The translations under genes and the position numbers were made by a program. This document shows, one piece after another, positions 35,562-43,933 of a DNA stretch of 64,000 nt; positions within the stretch are counted from its first letter, which is position 1; every line of letters begins with the position of its first letter. The notes under the pieces are model-generated. The model searched no databases. It saw only the letters and a program-made list of their open reading frames with translations, and was not told the DNA's origin. The DNA is from Bacillota bacterium (GTDB lineage Bacteria; Bacillota; Clostridia; Lachnospirales; Lachnospiraceae), in the NCBI GenBank assembly GCA_029224465.1, contig JAQXUQ010000002.1:1-64000 (forward strand). Reading direction: 5' to 3'.

Positions 35562-36497
35562 TTACTGCTCGCCTTCGTAAGGAACAACCGATCCCTTATA
35601 AGTATCTTTGATGAACTGCTTGATCTCATCAGAGTGAAGGACATCCGTCAAAGCCTTGATCTTCGGCAGGGACTCATTGCCTTCCTTAACCGCGATGACA
35701 TTGACATACTGCTGAATTGCGTCGCCGTCCGCAGACTCTACCGCAAGCGCGTCCTTCTCAACAGAGAGGCCTGCCTGCATTGCATAGTTGCCGTTGATAA
35801 CCGCGTAAGCGACATCCGGAAGCTGTTTGGAAACCTGTGCCGCCTCAATCTCGACAATCTTCAAGTTGTGCGGATTCTCGGCAATATCGTTAACAGTAGC
35901 TGTGATACCGGCGCCGTCTTTGAGCTTGATCAGGCCTTCCTGCTGCAGAAGAAGCAGCGCTCTTGCCTCATTTGTCGTATCGTTGGGAACTGCGATCGCA
36001 TCGCCGTCCGCAACTTCGTCGAGAGACTTCTTTGTTCCGCCGTAAATTCCGAAAGGCTCATAGTGAATCTTGCCGTTCTCGGCGATTGTAAGATGCGTGC
36101 CGTTCTCCTCATTGAAGGAATTCAGATAATTGACATGCTGGAAATAGTTTGCGTCAAACTCGCCGGACTCGACAACATTGTTCGGCTGAACATAGTCCTC
36201 GAACTCCTTGACTTCGAGATCATATCCCTGTCCTGCGAGGATTTCTTTTGCCTTAGCGAGGATTTCAGCGTGCGGTGTTACGCTTGCCGCAACCGTAATC
36301 TTTTCGCCGGCGCCATCCTTCGCAGCATCGGCAGTTGCCGCCTGTGTTGCCGCTGCATCTGCTTCCGTAGCTGCGCTCGTTGCAGCTGCAGCAGAAGAAG
36401 CCGCCGTGTCAGCCTTCTTCGAGCTTCCGCATCCTGCAAGAACTCCTGCTGCCAGAACGGCTGCGGAAACTACTGCCAGAATTTTGTTGTTTTTCAT
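35562..36497 (-). CDS. metQ: Methionine ABC transporter substrate-binding lipoprotein MetQ
   Basis: A 311-residue NlpA-family lipoprotein. The signal peptide ends in VLAGC (lipobox Cys about 23), and an Ala/Ser/Thr-rich linker (about 24-63) extends it from the membrane. The binding domain shows VTPHAEILAKAKEIL, the YVQPNNVVESGEFDANYFQH block and PNDTTNEARALLLLQ, all characteristic of MetQ. It captures methionine, possibly cystine or related compounds, for MetNI. It is the last gene of the operon, 243 bases after metI. That gap is filled with consecutive hairpins. Confidence 0.93.
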   Translation of the reverse strand: MKNNKILAVVSAAVLAAGVLAGCGSSKKADTAASSAAAATSAATEADAAATQAATADAAKDGAGEKITVAASVTPHAEILAKAKEILAGQGYDLEVKEFEDYVQPNNVVESGEFDANYFQHVNYLNSFNEENGTHLTIAENGKIHYEPFGIYGGTKKSLDEVADGDAIAVPNDTTNEARALLLLQQEGLIKLKDGAGITATVNDIAENPHNLKIVEIEAAQVSKQLPDVAYAVINGNYAMQAGLSVEKDALAVESADGDAIQQYVNVIAVKEGNESLPKIKALTDVLHSDEIKQFIKDTYKGSVVPYEGEQ

Positions 36498-36515
36498 AAT
36501 ATGTTACTCCTCTCT

Positions 36516-36737
36516 TACATCTTCTGAAGATGTATGCGGTAACCTTCCTGAAAGGTTCCGCTCTTTCCTCCTTGAAATTCTTTCAAGGTCACGCCCTGAG
36601 GGACGTGAATTCACGCAGGCGAAGCCGCCTGCAGGCGTTTATACAAAGCGCTCATCGCAAGCCCTGCCATGGGCGCAGCGTATACATTTGATCCGTCCGG
36701 CGCGCCGGGCGGATTCCGCAAAAGCCGCGGTTTGCGT
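36516..36737 (-). repeat. Series of consecutive hairpins between metI and metQ
   Basis: Seven inverted repeats lie almost end to end: 36516-36534 (TACATCTTC/GAAGATGTA), 36536-36561 (AACCTT/AAGGTT with GCGG/CCGC), 36570-36588 (CCTTGAAA/TTTCAAGG), 36590-36607 (CACG-CCC/GGG-CGTG), 36615-36632 (GCAGGCG/CGCCTGC), 36690-36713 (ATCCG-CCGGC/GCCGG-CGGAT) and 36718-36737 (CGCAAA/TTTGCG). They would fold in the metNIQ mRNA and could set the ratio of binding protein to permease. Confidence 0.65.
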
Positions 36738-36740
36738 CCG

Positions 36741-37400
36741 TCAGACGCGTCTCTTGTCCGCCTTCGCCGAAATCCACGTGCCGGCTGCCTGGAAAATCTG
36801 AACCAGCAATACCAGCAGAACAACGGTTGTCCACAAAATGTTGGCCTGATAGCGATAGTAGCCATAACGGATCGCGATGTCGCCCAGTCCGCCGCCGCCG
36901 ATGACGCCGGCCATTGCCGAATAGCCGAGAATGGTTGCCGTTGTGATCGTCGCGCCCGAAATCAGGGATACTCTGGCTTCCGTCAGAAGCACATGCCAGA
37001 TAATCTGCATGGTTCCCGCACCCATCGATTCGGCCGCCTCAATGACGCCGTGATCAACTTCTTTGAGCGAGGATTCCACCATACGTGCGATAAAAGGAGC
37101 TGCGGAAATGACAAGCGGTACAATCGTTGCAGTCGAGCCGTAACTCTTTCCTACAATCGCTCTTGTAATCGGAATAACTAATATAAGCAGAATCAGGAAC
37201 GGAATGCTTCGCATGATGTTCGTGATCACATCCAGAACCCGGTAAACCGCCGCGTTCGGTTTGATTCCCTCCCGGTCACAGACCGCGAGGACAATGCCCC
37301 ACGGCAGTCCGATCAGGTATCCGACCAGCGTCGAAACAACGGTCATATACAGCGAATCGCGAATGCCTTCCGCAATCATCAGTATCGTCTGCGAATCCAT
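36741..37400 (-). CDS. metI: Methionine ABC transporter permease MetI
   Basis: A 219-residue permease with five to six membrane segments, the normal MetI size. The EAA loop that docks on MetN is visible as EAAESMGAGTMQIIWHVLLTEA. The start at MDSQTILM is preferred because AAGGAGGAAC precedes it and because the longer frame overlaps metN. The stop codon of metN ends one base before this ATG, so translation is coupled. It forms the membrane channel for methionine uptake with MetN and MetQ. Confidence 0.95.
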   Translation of the reverse strand: MDSQTILMIAEGIRDSLYMTVVSTLVGYLIGLPWGIVLAVCDREGIKPNAAVYRVLDVITNIMRSIPFLILLILVIPITRAIVGKSYGSTATIVPLVISAAPFIARMVESSLKEVDHGVIEAAESMGAGTMQIIWHVLLTEARVSLISGATITTATILGYSAMAGVIGGGGLGDIAIRYGYYRYQANILWTTVVLLVLLVQIFQAAGTWISAKADKRRV

Positions 37401-37401
37401 A

Positions 37402-38484
37402 TCACTGTTCCTCCTTCTTATTTGAAGAGAGCGAATCCGTGATATCTTCCACTGCCAGCCCTCTTTCTTCAAGGTAGCCGATCATCTTCTCCTGAACGGA
37501 CGCTTCTCCCAGAAGTCCCAGAATCATCTCGCCTCTGGCAGTTCCGTTTACATCTTTGGTGTCTGCCCGCAGAATGTTGACCGGCTCGCCGAATTTCAGG
37601 ATCATGTTCGCGACAACAGGCTCAAACGAGGAGTTGCTGGAGAAAACAATCCGGATCCGTCTGTTTTCGTGCAGAATCGGAATGATGCCGGCCGCGCGTT
37701 CCTGCTTGATCTCTTCCTGTTCCTTCTCCCACTCGTCCGGATCTTTTCCTTCGATAATCAGCTGTCTCGCGGCTCTGGACTTCGGGTGCGTGAAAATGTC
37801 CTCTACAAGTCCCTCCTCTACGATCCGGCCGTTCTCGACGATCGCTACATGCCGGCAGATTTCACGGACAACGGACATCTGATGCGTAATGATAATGATC
37901 GTAATGCCTGTCTCTTTGTTGATTTTCCGGAGAAGGTCGAGAATCGACTGTGTGGTCTGCGGATCGAGCGCGCTCGTCGCCTCGTCGCACAGAAGGATCT
38001 TCGGATTGCAGGCAAGCGCTCTCGCGATCGCGACTCTCTGCCTTTGTCCGCCGGAAAGCTGCGCCGGATAAGCCTTTTCCTTATCCGCAAGCCCGACCGT
38101 CACCAGCAGTTCTCTGGCGCGCTTTACCGAGTCCGCTTTCGGTGTTCCGTGAATCTGCAGCGGAAAACAGACATTGTCCAGCACATTCCTCTGCATCAGA
38201 AGATTGAAGCTCTGGAAAATCATGCCGATGCTGCTTCGAAGATCCCGGAGCTCCTTCCCGGACAGGTTTCCAAGCTCCCGCCCTTCGACCGTCACTGTTC
38301 CATGCGTCGGAACCTCCAGATAATTCAGGCAGCGGACCAGCGTGCTCTTGCCGGCGCCGGACATTCCGATGATGCCGAAGATATCTCCCTGCTCAACAGC
38401 AAGATTGATATCCTTGAGCGCCTCGACTTTGCCCTCTTTGGTCTCAAATGTTTTGGAGAGATTTTTTACTTCAATAATAGGCAT
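37402..38484 (-). CDS. metN: Methionine ABC transporter ATP-binding protein MetN
   Basis: A 360-residue ATPase. Walker A is GMSGAGKST, the Q loop is MIFQSFNLL, the signature LSGGQ is intact and Walker B is ILLCDEATSALD. The C-terminal NIL domain (about 275-345) is the methionine-sensing domain that inhibits transport when methionine is abundant. The start MPIIEVKNLSKTF is preceded by AAAGGAAC; the longer frame is not family-like. It opens the metNIQ operon, downstream of a 315-base leader with a short Cys/Met-rich reading frame. Confidence 0.95.
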   Translation of the reverse strand: MPIIEVKNLSKTFETKEGKVEALKDINLAVEQGDIFGIIGMSGAGKSTLVRCLNYLEVPTHGTVTVEGRELGNLSGKELRDLRSSIGMIFQSFNLLMQRNVLDNVCFPLQIHGTPKADSVKRARELLVTVGLADKEKAYPAQLSGGQRQRVAIARALACNPKILLCDEATSALDPQTTQSILDLLRKINKETGITIIIITHQMSVVREICRHVAIVENGRIVEEGLVEDIFTHPKSRAARQLIIEGKDPDEWEKEQEEIKQERAAGIIPILHENRRIRIVFSSNSSFEPVVANMILKFGEPVNILRADTKDVNGTARGEMILGLLGEASVQEKMIGYLEERGLAVEDITDSLSSNKKEEQ

Positions 38485-38569
38485 GTGTTCCTTTCCCCTG
38501 CCTGTTCCCGTATGACACTCCCTGCGTGGCTGATTTTTCAAACCGCCCTGCCGTTCATACATAGAAAGA

Positions 38570-38595
38570 GCAGGTACATTGTTCTATGCACCTGC
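38570..38595 (-). terminator. Hairpin with T-rich tail in the metN leader
   Basis: GCAGGTGCAT and ATGTACCTGC (one G-T pair) close a six-base loop. On the minus strand TCTTTCTATG follows. It lies 86 bases before metN and may terminate leader transcripts. Confidence 0.5.
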
Positions 38596-38627
38596 CCCAC
38601 ATTATACACAAACAGTTCCTTCTGTGT

Positions 38628-38691
38628 AAAAAAGATCTCGCGGACCCGCGCACAACTATAAAACCGATCTGCAGCACATGCACATTCGGTT
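38628..38691 (-). promoter_or_regulatory. Possible attenuator overlapping the leader peptide end
   Basis: AGATC (38666-38670) can pair with GATCT (38633-38637) around an inner CGCG/CGCG stem, followed by TTTTTT (38628-38633). AACCGA (38686-38691) can instead pair with TCGGTT (38662-38667) and exclude the first stem. The switch point lies over the last codons of the leader reading frame. Confidence 0.45.
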
Positions 38692-38739
38692 CCGGAAACA
38701 GCGGATGATTCTGTTGTCGGAATTCGTGTGTTCTCTCAT
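38656..38739 (-). CDS. Cys/Met-rich leader peptide of the metNIQ operon
   Basis: A 27-codon reading frame with ribosome site CAGGAAC seven bases before its ATG, lying between the operon promoter and metN. Its C-terminal part reads RMCMCCRSVL and includes three of the four Cys codons and two Met codons in five consecutive positions. That pattern is typical of ribosome-stalling leader peptides that sense charged tRNA, and it fits a transporter for sulfur amino acids. The frame ends inside sequences that can form alternative stems. It is a prediction from sequence only, and the peptide would be too short for normal annotation. Confidence 0.55.
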   Translation of the reverse strand: MREHTNSDNRIIRCFRNRMCMCCRSVL

Positions 38740-38805
38740 GGCGGGTTCCTGACCTTTGTTATCCTTTCAGCTGATATTCAGCTATTGCCTAGTTGATTTA
38801 TAGGA

Positions 38806-38834
38806 ATACTATTGCAAAACAGTCCGCAAGTCAA
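38806..38834 (-). promoter_or_regulatory. Promoter of the metNIQ leader
   Basis: On the minus strand TTGACT (38829-38834) and TAGTAT (38806-38811) are 17 bases apart. Transcription should start near 38799 and open with the hairpin AGCTGA-TAT-TCAGCT (38769-38783). Confidence 0.6.
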
Positions 38835-38969
38835 CAACAAAATTATATTGGTTTGTCATAGCCTCAGACTATGACAGTTTCACTTCCATCCGGTCCCGGC
38901 GTGTTCCCGCAAACCTCCGGTCTGCGCCCGGACGGGGTACCGCTGCTGACCGCACCCGGCCGCGCACCG

Positions 38970-40286
38970 TTACCGCTCCATCTTCCAGTAACTCGCAGAA
39001 TACGCCGGCAGAAGCGATCCGCCGCCAAAATCATGCAGCTTCCCGGTAATGAGGTCAACCGCCTGCCCGCACCCCGCGTCAAAATGCGCGGTATAATCCG
39101 ACGCATCCGCGTTGATCGCCACAAGCACGCGTTCATGCTCACTCTTTCTTTCGAAGATGATCTGGCGGTTCGTCAGAAGCACTTTCCGGTAACTGCCGTA
39201 ATTGAGTGCTTCGGATTCCCTCTTTACCTTCGCAAGCGCCGCGATATACCCTGTCAGTTCGTTCCACTGCGGCTTGTCAAAGGCAGCCCGCAGAGCAAGG
39301 TCGTGGCCTTCGTCTTCCTTTCTCCCCCGCGCGCCAAACTCGCTTCCATAATAAATGCACGGAATTCCGGGAATCCCGAAAAGCATCGCGTAAATCAGCT
39401 TCAGATGCTCCCCGCAGGTCAGCGTGCTCGCGATCCGGTTGACGTCATGGTTGTCCACGAAGTTCATCAGATGCTTTCCGGTATAAAGGCACCACGGGTC
39501 CTGACCGAACTGCCGGTTCAGCGAATACTCGATCTCAAACATGTTCAGGCTGTTGAAGCTTGAATACATGCCTTTATAACATTCATAATTCGTTACGCTA
39601 TGGCACATTTCATCATTCATGATCTGCCGGTAGTCGCCGCCCAGAATCTCGCCGATCAGGTAAAAGTCCTTTTTCTTCGCGTCCGTGAAGCTGCGCAGGC
39701 GCTTTAAAAAGTTCCGGTTCACCATGTACGCAACGTCAAGCCGCAGCCCGTCGATGCCGAAATAATCAATCCAGTAGTTGACGGCATCGATCAGATAATC
39801 GCAGACAGCGGGATTGTCGAGGTTCAGCTTCACAAGGTCGTAGTTGCCTTCCCAGCCTTCATACCAGAGGCCGTCATGAAAGGCGTCGTTCCCGTCAAAG
39901 TTTATGTAAAACCAGTCTTTATAAGGAGAATCAAACCGGTTCTTCAAGACATCCTGAAACTGCGTGAATCCGCGGCCGGCATGATTGAAGACGCCGTCCA
40001 GATAAATTCGGATGCCGGCTGCGTGCAGTGCGTCACAGACTGTTCTGAAATCTTCGTTCGTTCCAAGTCGCGTGTCGATCTTCTTATAATCTCTTGTATT
40101 ATACCCATGTGTGTCCGACTCAAATACCGGCCCGAAATAGACCGCGTTAACATGAAGCTTCTGCAGATGGTCAATCCAGTCCACCACTTTCAGGATTCTG
40201 TGCGTCAGGATACCGTCGTTCTCAAACGGTGCCCCGCACATGCCGAGCGGATAAATCTGATACATTACGCTTTCTTCTGCCCACAT
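38970..40286 (-). CDS. GH13 alpha-amylase family glycosidase
   Basis: A 438-residue cytoplasmic glycosidase without a signal peptide. It has the GH13 catalytic set: D184 in DGLRLDVAY (nucleophile), E213 in LIGEILG (acid/base) and D281 in FVDNHD. The early motif DGVFNHAG is also present. Size and sequence suit a maltogenic amylase, cyclomaltodextrinase or neopullulanase-like enzyme that trims short maltodextrins, but specificity cannot be assigned. The N-terminal extension of cyclomaltodextrinases is missing. The upstream region has a TATAAT box near 40314 and a GGTCAA-type inverted repeat. Confidence 0.87.
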   Translation of the reverse strand: MWAEESVMYQIYPLGMCGAPFENDGILTHRILKVVDWIDHLQKLHVNAVYFGPVFESDTHGYNTRDYKKIDTRLGTNEDFRTVCDALHAAGIRIYLDGVFNHAGRGFTQFQDVLKNRFDSPYKDWFYINFDGNDAFHDGLWYEGWEGNYDLVKLNLDNPAVCDYLIDAVNYWIDYFGIDGLRLDVAYMVNRNFLKRLRSFTDAKKKDFYLIGEILGGDYRQIMNDEMCHSVTNYECYKGMYSSFNSLNMFEIEYSLNRQFGQDPWCLYTGKHLMNFVDNHDVNRIASTLTCGEHLKLIYAMLFGIPGIPCIYYGSEFGARGRKEDEGHDLALRAAFDKPQWNELTGYIAALAKVKRESEALNYGSYRKVLLTNRQIIFERKSEHERVLVAINADASDYTAHFDAGCGQAVDLITGKLHDFGGGSLLPAYSASYWKMER

Positions 40287-40355
40287 AACACTTACCTCCT
40301 GTATATAGCAAGTATTATACTACGGCGCGACACTCCGGCTGTCATTTTCTTATCC

Positions 40356-40541
40356 GGTCAATTGTCAAAACAGACGCTCCCCCGCCGGTCCGCATCCGGT
40401 CAACCATTTGACCGTCCGGGTTATTGTACATCTATTCTGACAACGTCATTTCTTTTTAGAAGTCATGAATTTTCACGCAAAAAATAAAACTTTTGAGTCA
40501 ATCGTCACACGAAATCCACAGTTTCCACAGAGTTATCCACA
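40356..40541. promoter_or_regulatory. Inverted repeat and DnaA-box-like cluster between the GH13 and helicase genes
   Basis: The 350-base gap holds no reading frame of note. CGGTCAA-CCA-TTTGACCG (40399-40416) with another CCGGTCAA near 40355 could be an operator for the GH13 gene. A perfect DnaA box TTATCCACA (40533-40541) follows two two-mismatch copies, AAATCCACA (40512-40520) and GTTTCCACA (40521-40529), all in the same direction. Confidence 0.4.
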
Positions 40542-40636
40542 TTTTCGTTGCATTTCGAAGGCCGTCCCGGCAGTGAAAACGGCGTCCGGGGAGCAGCAAA
40601 TCACAAACTTTCCGGTCAATGCCTGAATCCTTGCTC

Positions 40637-43339
40637 TCAGAGCCACTCATTCCAGAACTTTTCCAGAAGCTCCGGCAGCTCCGCCGCCGTCGTCTCCCTG
40701 GCATTGTCCCATTCGAGAGGAAACAGACGCCGGTAAGGGGGCGTTACAAACCGCCCGTCGAGAAGCCCGATCGCGCCGACATCGTCCGCGGTCCGGATGA
40801 CGCGCCCCGCGGCCTGCAGAACCTTATTCATCCCCGGAAACCGGTAAGCAAAGTCAAAGCCGGACTCTCCTGCCCTGTCAAAATATTTCCTCAGAAGTTC
40901 TCTCTCCGGTGAAACCTGCGGCAAACCTGTTCCGACGATCATGGCGCCGATCAGAGAATCTCCGCGAAGATCGATGCCCTCGCTGAAAATTCCGCCGAGA
41001 ATGCAGAACCCCAGAAGACTCCTGTCACTGCGCGGCTCCTGAAACATCGACAGAAACTGCTCTCTTTGCAGCTCGTTCATGCCGCTTCTCTGCCGGATGC
41101 AGGAGATATCCGCCGCCGGCACCGAATGATCCGGGAAAAGGCCTGCCAGGGTCAGTTGTGTATACTGTGTGCTTTCAAAGACAGGAGCGCCGCCGAAAAG
41201 CCCCGATCTTCTGCCGGACGCCGGTATCACGGCACTTTCCTCCTGCGGTGTGATTCCCAGATATTTGCGCTCGAAAATGTCCGCCACCGACTTCATGAAC
41301 TGATACGACGGGAAAAAGATCATATAGTTGCCATGGCGCTGGCCGGTGAAATTATGAATGCAGTCCGCGATTTTTTCGTATTGTCCGGGTGAACGCTCCT
41401 TATACCTGCTTGTCACGTCCCTGATGACAAAGAGCGCTCGTTTCTCCGGATCAAAAACTGATCCCGCGTACACTTCATAGTCCTCCGGCGTTCCGCCGAG
41501 AAGCTTCTTATAATACTGAATCGGAAGAAAGGTCGCCGAGAAAAGGATCGAGGCACGCCCCGGATCCATGCATTCTTTCAGGTTCTTCCCGGGATCAACG
41601 CAGAACAGCCGGACAATAAACCTTCCTTTTCCATCGGCTTGTTTGTCATCTTGTTGACCCTCTTCCTCAACAGATGCGTAAGTCACATAATGCTGATCCC
41701 GCTTCTCCAGAATCAGCACAAAATGGTCGATCAGAAAATAAAAGTTTAACAGATCATCATGTATTTCTTTTTTTCTGCGCCGCAGCGGGTCCTGCCGCGC
41801 CTGTCCGTTCTGCTGCTGTATCCGTTCCTGCGCAAGTATGTTTCCAAGTTCCAGATCCAGCTCGCGGACAGCGTCGGAGAGCCGGTCAATTTCCGGCATC
41901 ACCAGAAAACCGCCGGCCTCCTCTGTGCGTTTGCGGTATTCCAGCATAACTTTATTTGCTTTCGAGAGTTTCTTCTCCAGTGAAGGATAGATACCGGTCA
42001 CGAGACGCCTCGCCGAAAGCAGGTCTTCTTTTGCAACAGACGCGCTGTACATATCCCGGCCGCGCTCCACGAGATTGTGCGCCTCATCAATGAGGAAGAG
42101 ATACTCCCGTTTTCTTCCCTCCGTGAAAAAACGCTTCAGCTTCACATGCGGATCGAAAACATAGTTATAGTCCCCGATGACCGCATCCGCGAAAAGACTC
42201 ATGTCAAGCGACAGCTCGAACGGACATACCTGATACTTTTCGGCGCATTTTTCGAGCTTGTCCCGTGAATAATTATCCGTTGTAGTGAGCAGTTCGAACA
42301 TGGCCTCGTTCACGCGGTCGAAATGGCCTTTCGCCCGCGGGCAGGCTTCCGGATTGCAGTCCGGCTTGTCAAGTATGCAGATTTTGTCTTTCGCGGTCAA
42401 AACAACGCTCTTGAAGAGCAGTCCGTTCTCCCGCAAGAGGTCTATGGTGTCGGCGGTTCCTGCTCTCGTGACTGTTTTGGCGGTCAGATAGAAAATCTTC
42501 TCTGCCTTACCTTCGCCCATGGCTTTGATAGCAGGGAAAAGGGTCGTGATTGTTTTGCCGGTGCCGGTCGGCGCTTCGAGAAACAGCTTGCGCCCATGCA
42601 CAATCGTGCGGTAGACGTCAGCCGCCAGCTCCTTTTGTCCTTTTCTGTAAGGAAATGGAAAAGCAAGATCCCGGATCGACTTTGTCCTGCGAAGCTGCCA
42701 CAGGAACATGTATTCCGCCCATTTGCGGTATTCTTCCATCAGGGATGAGAAAAAGGCGCGCAGTGAATCCACTGTGTGCGCCTCATAGAAATACCGGATC
42801 GTGCCGCTGAACAGATTGACATAGGTCATCCGGATATTGATATGGTCAAGATCATGAAGTGCCGCGTACATGAAGGCATAACATTTTGCCTGCGCCAGAT
42901 GCACCGGCTCAGGTCTGCGCATGCCGCGGAGCTTACGATACGTTGTTTTAATTTCATCAATGGTCCAGGCGCTTTCCGCATCGCCTTCGCGGAAACGCGG
43001 CGGAATACTGCCATAATAAATGCCATCCGCACGCCCTTCGACGACGATCGTCGCATCGTCCAGATACGGCTTTGCGGGCACCGCGCCTTTCTCTTTGTCC
43101 GGAAGGCGTCCTGCCTGTCCCTGCCTTTCACCGTCCACTCTCTTCTCGAACTGCCAGGCGATTTTCAAAGGTACTTCGGCCTGATAGCCTTCGCCGGCAG
43201 ACTTCTGGATCTGGCGGTGCATGCGCGAGCCTTCGAGCATTGCGTCGGACGGCGCGCCGGCAGTTCGATTGTCGAGGTTGCCGGAACGCAGTAGAAACTC
43301 TACCAGATTCCGGACCGAAATTGTGATTTCCGTGTACAT
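40637..43339 (-). CDS. DinG/XPD-like DNA helicase with N-terminal PD-(D/E)XK nuclease domain
   Basis: A 900-residue fusion. Residues about 90-180 carry a PD-(D/E)XK nuclease core (EGRADGIYYG, then TIDEIKTTYRK, then HLAQAKCYAFMYA), as in RecB and Cas4. A superfamily 2 helicase follows, with Walker A EAPTGTGKT, a four-Cys iron-sulfur domain (C at ILDKPDCNPEACPRA and CAEKYQVCPFE), a LIDEAHNLVERGRDM box and the C-terminal QAAGRVIRTADDVG motif VI. Such helicases unwind flaps, G-quadruplexes or R-loops in DNA repair. The N-terminal ATG lacks an obvious strong ribosome site. The HPr-like gene is 47 bases upstream on the same strand. Confidence 0.88.
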   Translation of the reverse strand: MYTEITISVRNLVEFLLRSGNLDNRTAGAPSDAMLEGSRMHRQIQKSAGEGYQAEVPLKIAWQFEKRVDGERQGQAGRLPDKEKGAVPAKPYLDDATIVVEGRADGIYYGSIPPRFREGDAESAWTIDEIKTTYRKLRGMRRPEPVHLAQAKCYAFMYAALHDLDHINIRMTYVNLFSGTIRYFYEAHTVDSLRAFFSSLMEEYRKWAEYMFLWQLRRTKSIRDLAFPFPYRKGQKELAADVYRTIVHGRKLFLEAPTGTGKTITTLFPAIKAMGEGKAEKIFYLTAKTVTRAGTADTIDLLRENGLLFKSVVLTAKDKICILDKPDCNPEACPRAKGHFDRVNEAMFELLTTTDNYSRDKLEKCAEKYQVCPFELSLDMSLFADAVIGDYNYVFDPHVKLKRFFTEGRKREYLFLIDEAHNLVERGRDMYSASVAKEDLLSARRLVTGIYPSLEKKLSKANKVMLEYRKRTEEAGGFLVMPEIDRLSDAVRELDLELGNILAQERIQQQNGQARQDPLRRRKKEIHDDLLNFYFLIDHFVLILEKRDQHYVTYASVEEEGQQDDKQADGKGRFIVRLFCVDPGKNLKECMDPGRASILFSATFLPIQYYKKLLGGTPEDYEVYAGSVFDPEKRALFVIRDVTSRYKERSPGQYEKIADCIHNFTGQRHGNYMIFFPSYQFMKSVADIFERKYLGITPQEESAVIPASGRRSGLFGGAPVFESTQYTQLTLAGLFPDHSVPAADISCIRQRSGMNELQREQFLSMFQEPRSDRSLLGFCILGGIFSEGIDLRGDSLIGAMIVGTGLPQVSPERELLRKYFDRAGESGFDFAYRFPGMNKVLQAAGRVIRTADDVGAIGLLDGRFVTPPYRRLFPLEWDNARETTAAELPELLEKFWNEWL

Positions 43340-43386
43340 AGGAACATTGTACAGCGAAACCGGTCCGTCCGCATCAGCAATTCTCT

Positions 43387-43626
43387 TCAGTATGCTGCCG
43401 CGAATTCCCGGAGCCTTTTCTCAAAGGCATCGCTGTGTCCGCTGTAGGAAACAACAAGGGTATCCTTGAAATCCAGTCCCATGACGCCGAGTATGGATTT
43501 CGCGTCCACCGTGCAGCGGGTTCTGTGTCTTCCCGCGATATCTACGTCAAAATTGCAGCCGGCCGCGGCACGTACAAATTCAGGTGCCTGTTCCGGAGTC
43601 AGTCTGATATTTCTGATTGTTCTCAT
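43387..43626 (-). CDS. HPr-like protein lacking the active-site histidine
   Basis: A 79-residue HPr-fold protein. The start MRTIRNIRL is chosen for its GAAAGGAAGG ribosome site; the longer frame reads through it. The regulatory-site segment DAKSILGVMGLD (41-52, with Ser44 in the Ser46 position) is well kept. The HARPA motif with His15 is absent, and the matching region reads LTPEQAPEFV. It cannot carry phosphate from Enzyme I in the usual way. It may be a Crh-like regulatory protein or a divergent paralogue. Confidence 0.8.
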   Translation of the reverse strand: MRTIRNIRLTPEQAPEFVRAAAGCNFDVDIAGRHRTRCTVDAKSILGVMGLDFKDTLVVSYSGHSDAFEKRLREFAAAY

Positions 43627-43933
43627 GCAGTCCTTCCTTTCCTGAAGTTCTGTACACGAAGCTGCACCGCGCCGCAGCGCGGGCACTTCGCATGGAATGA
43701 AATGGTTTTCAATCGTGTTTCACATTATATCGGTTTTCTTTTCTTTGTAAAGCCGTGTTTTCGACAAGAATTATTATCGATTTATAAAACCATTGTACAT
43801 GTTTGCCTTGAAGGCTTTGCGTGAAGGCCCCGTTATCGTCAGTTTTGACTTGAAAACAGCATATAAATGCGATTTAATGTGTTAGGTATCGGATCCGTTT
43901 ATCAGGAAACCAGTATTAGAAACGAGGGTGCAC

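Noticed and set aside
38484-38834. A SAM-I riboswitch or T-box leader for metN
   Set aside because: The conserved SAM-I core and the T-box sequence could not be found. A covariance search would be needed to exclude rarer SAM classes.
40512-40541. A replication origin
   Set aside because: There are only three DnaA-like boxes, no dnaA or dnaN genes, and no AT-rich unwinding region.
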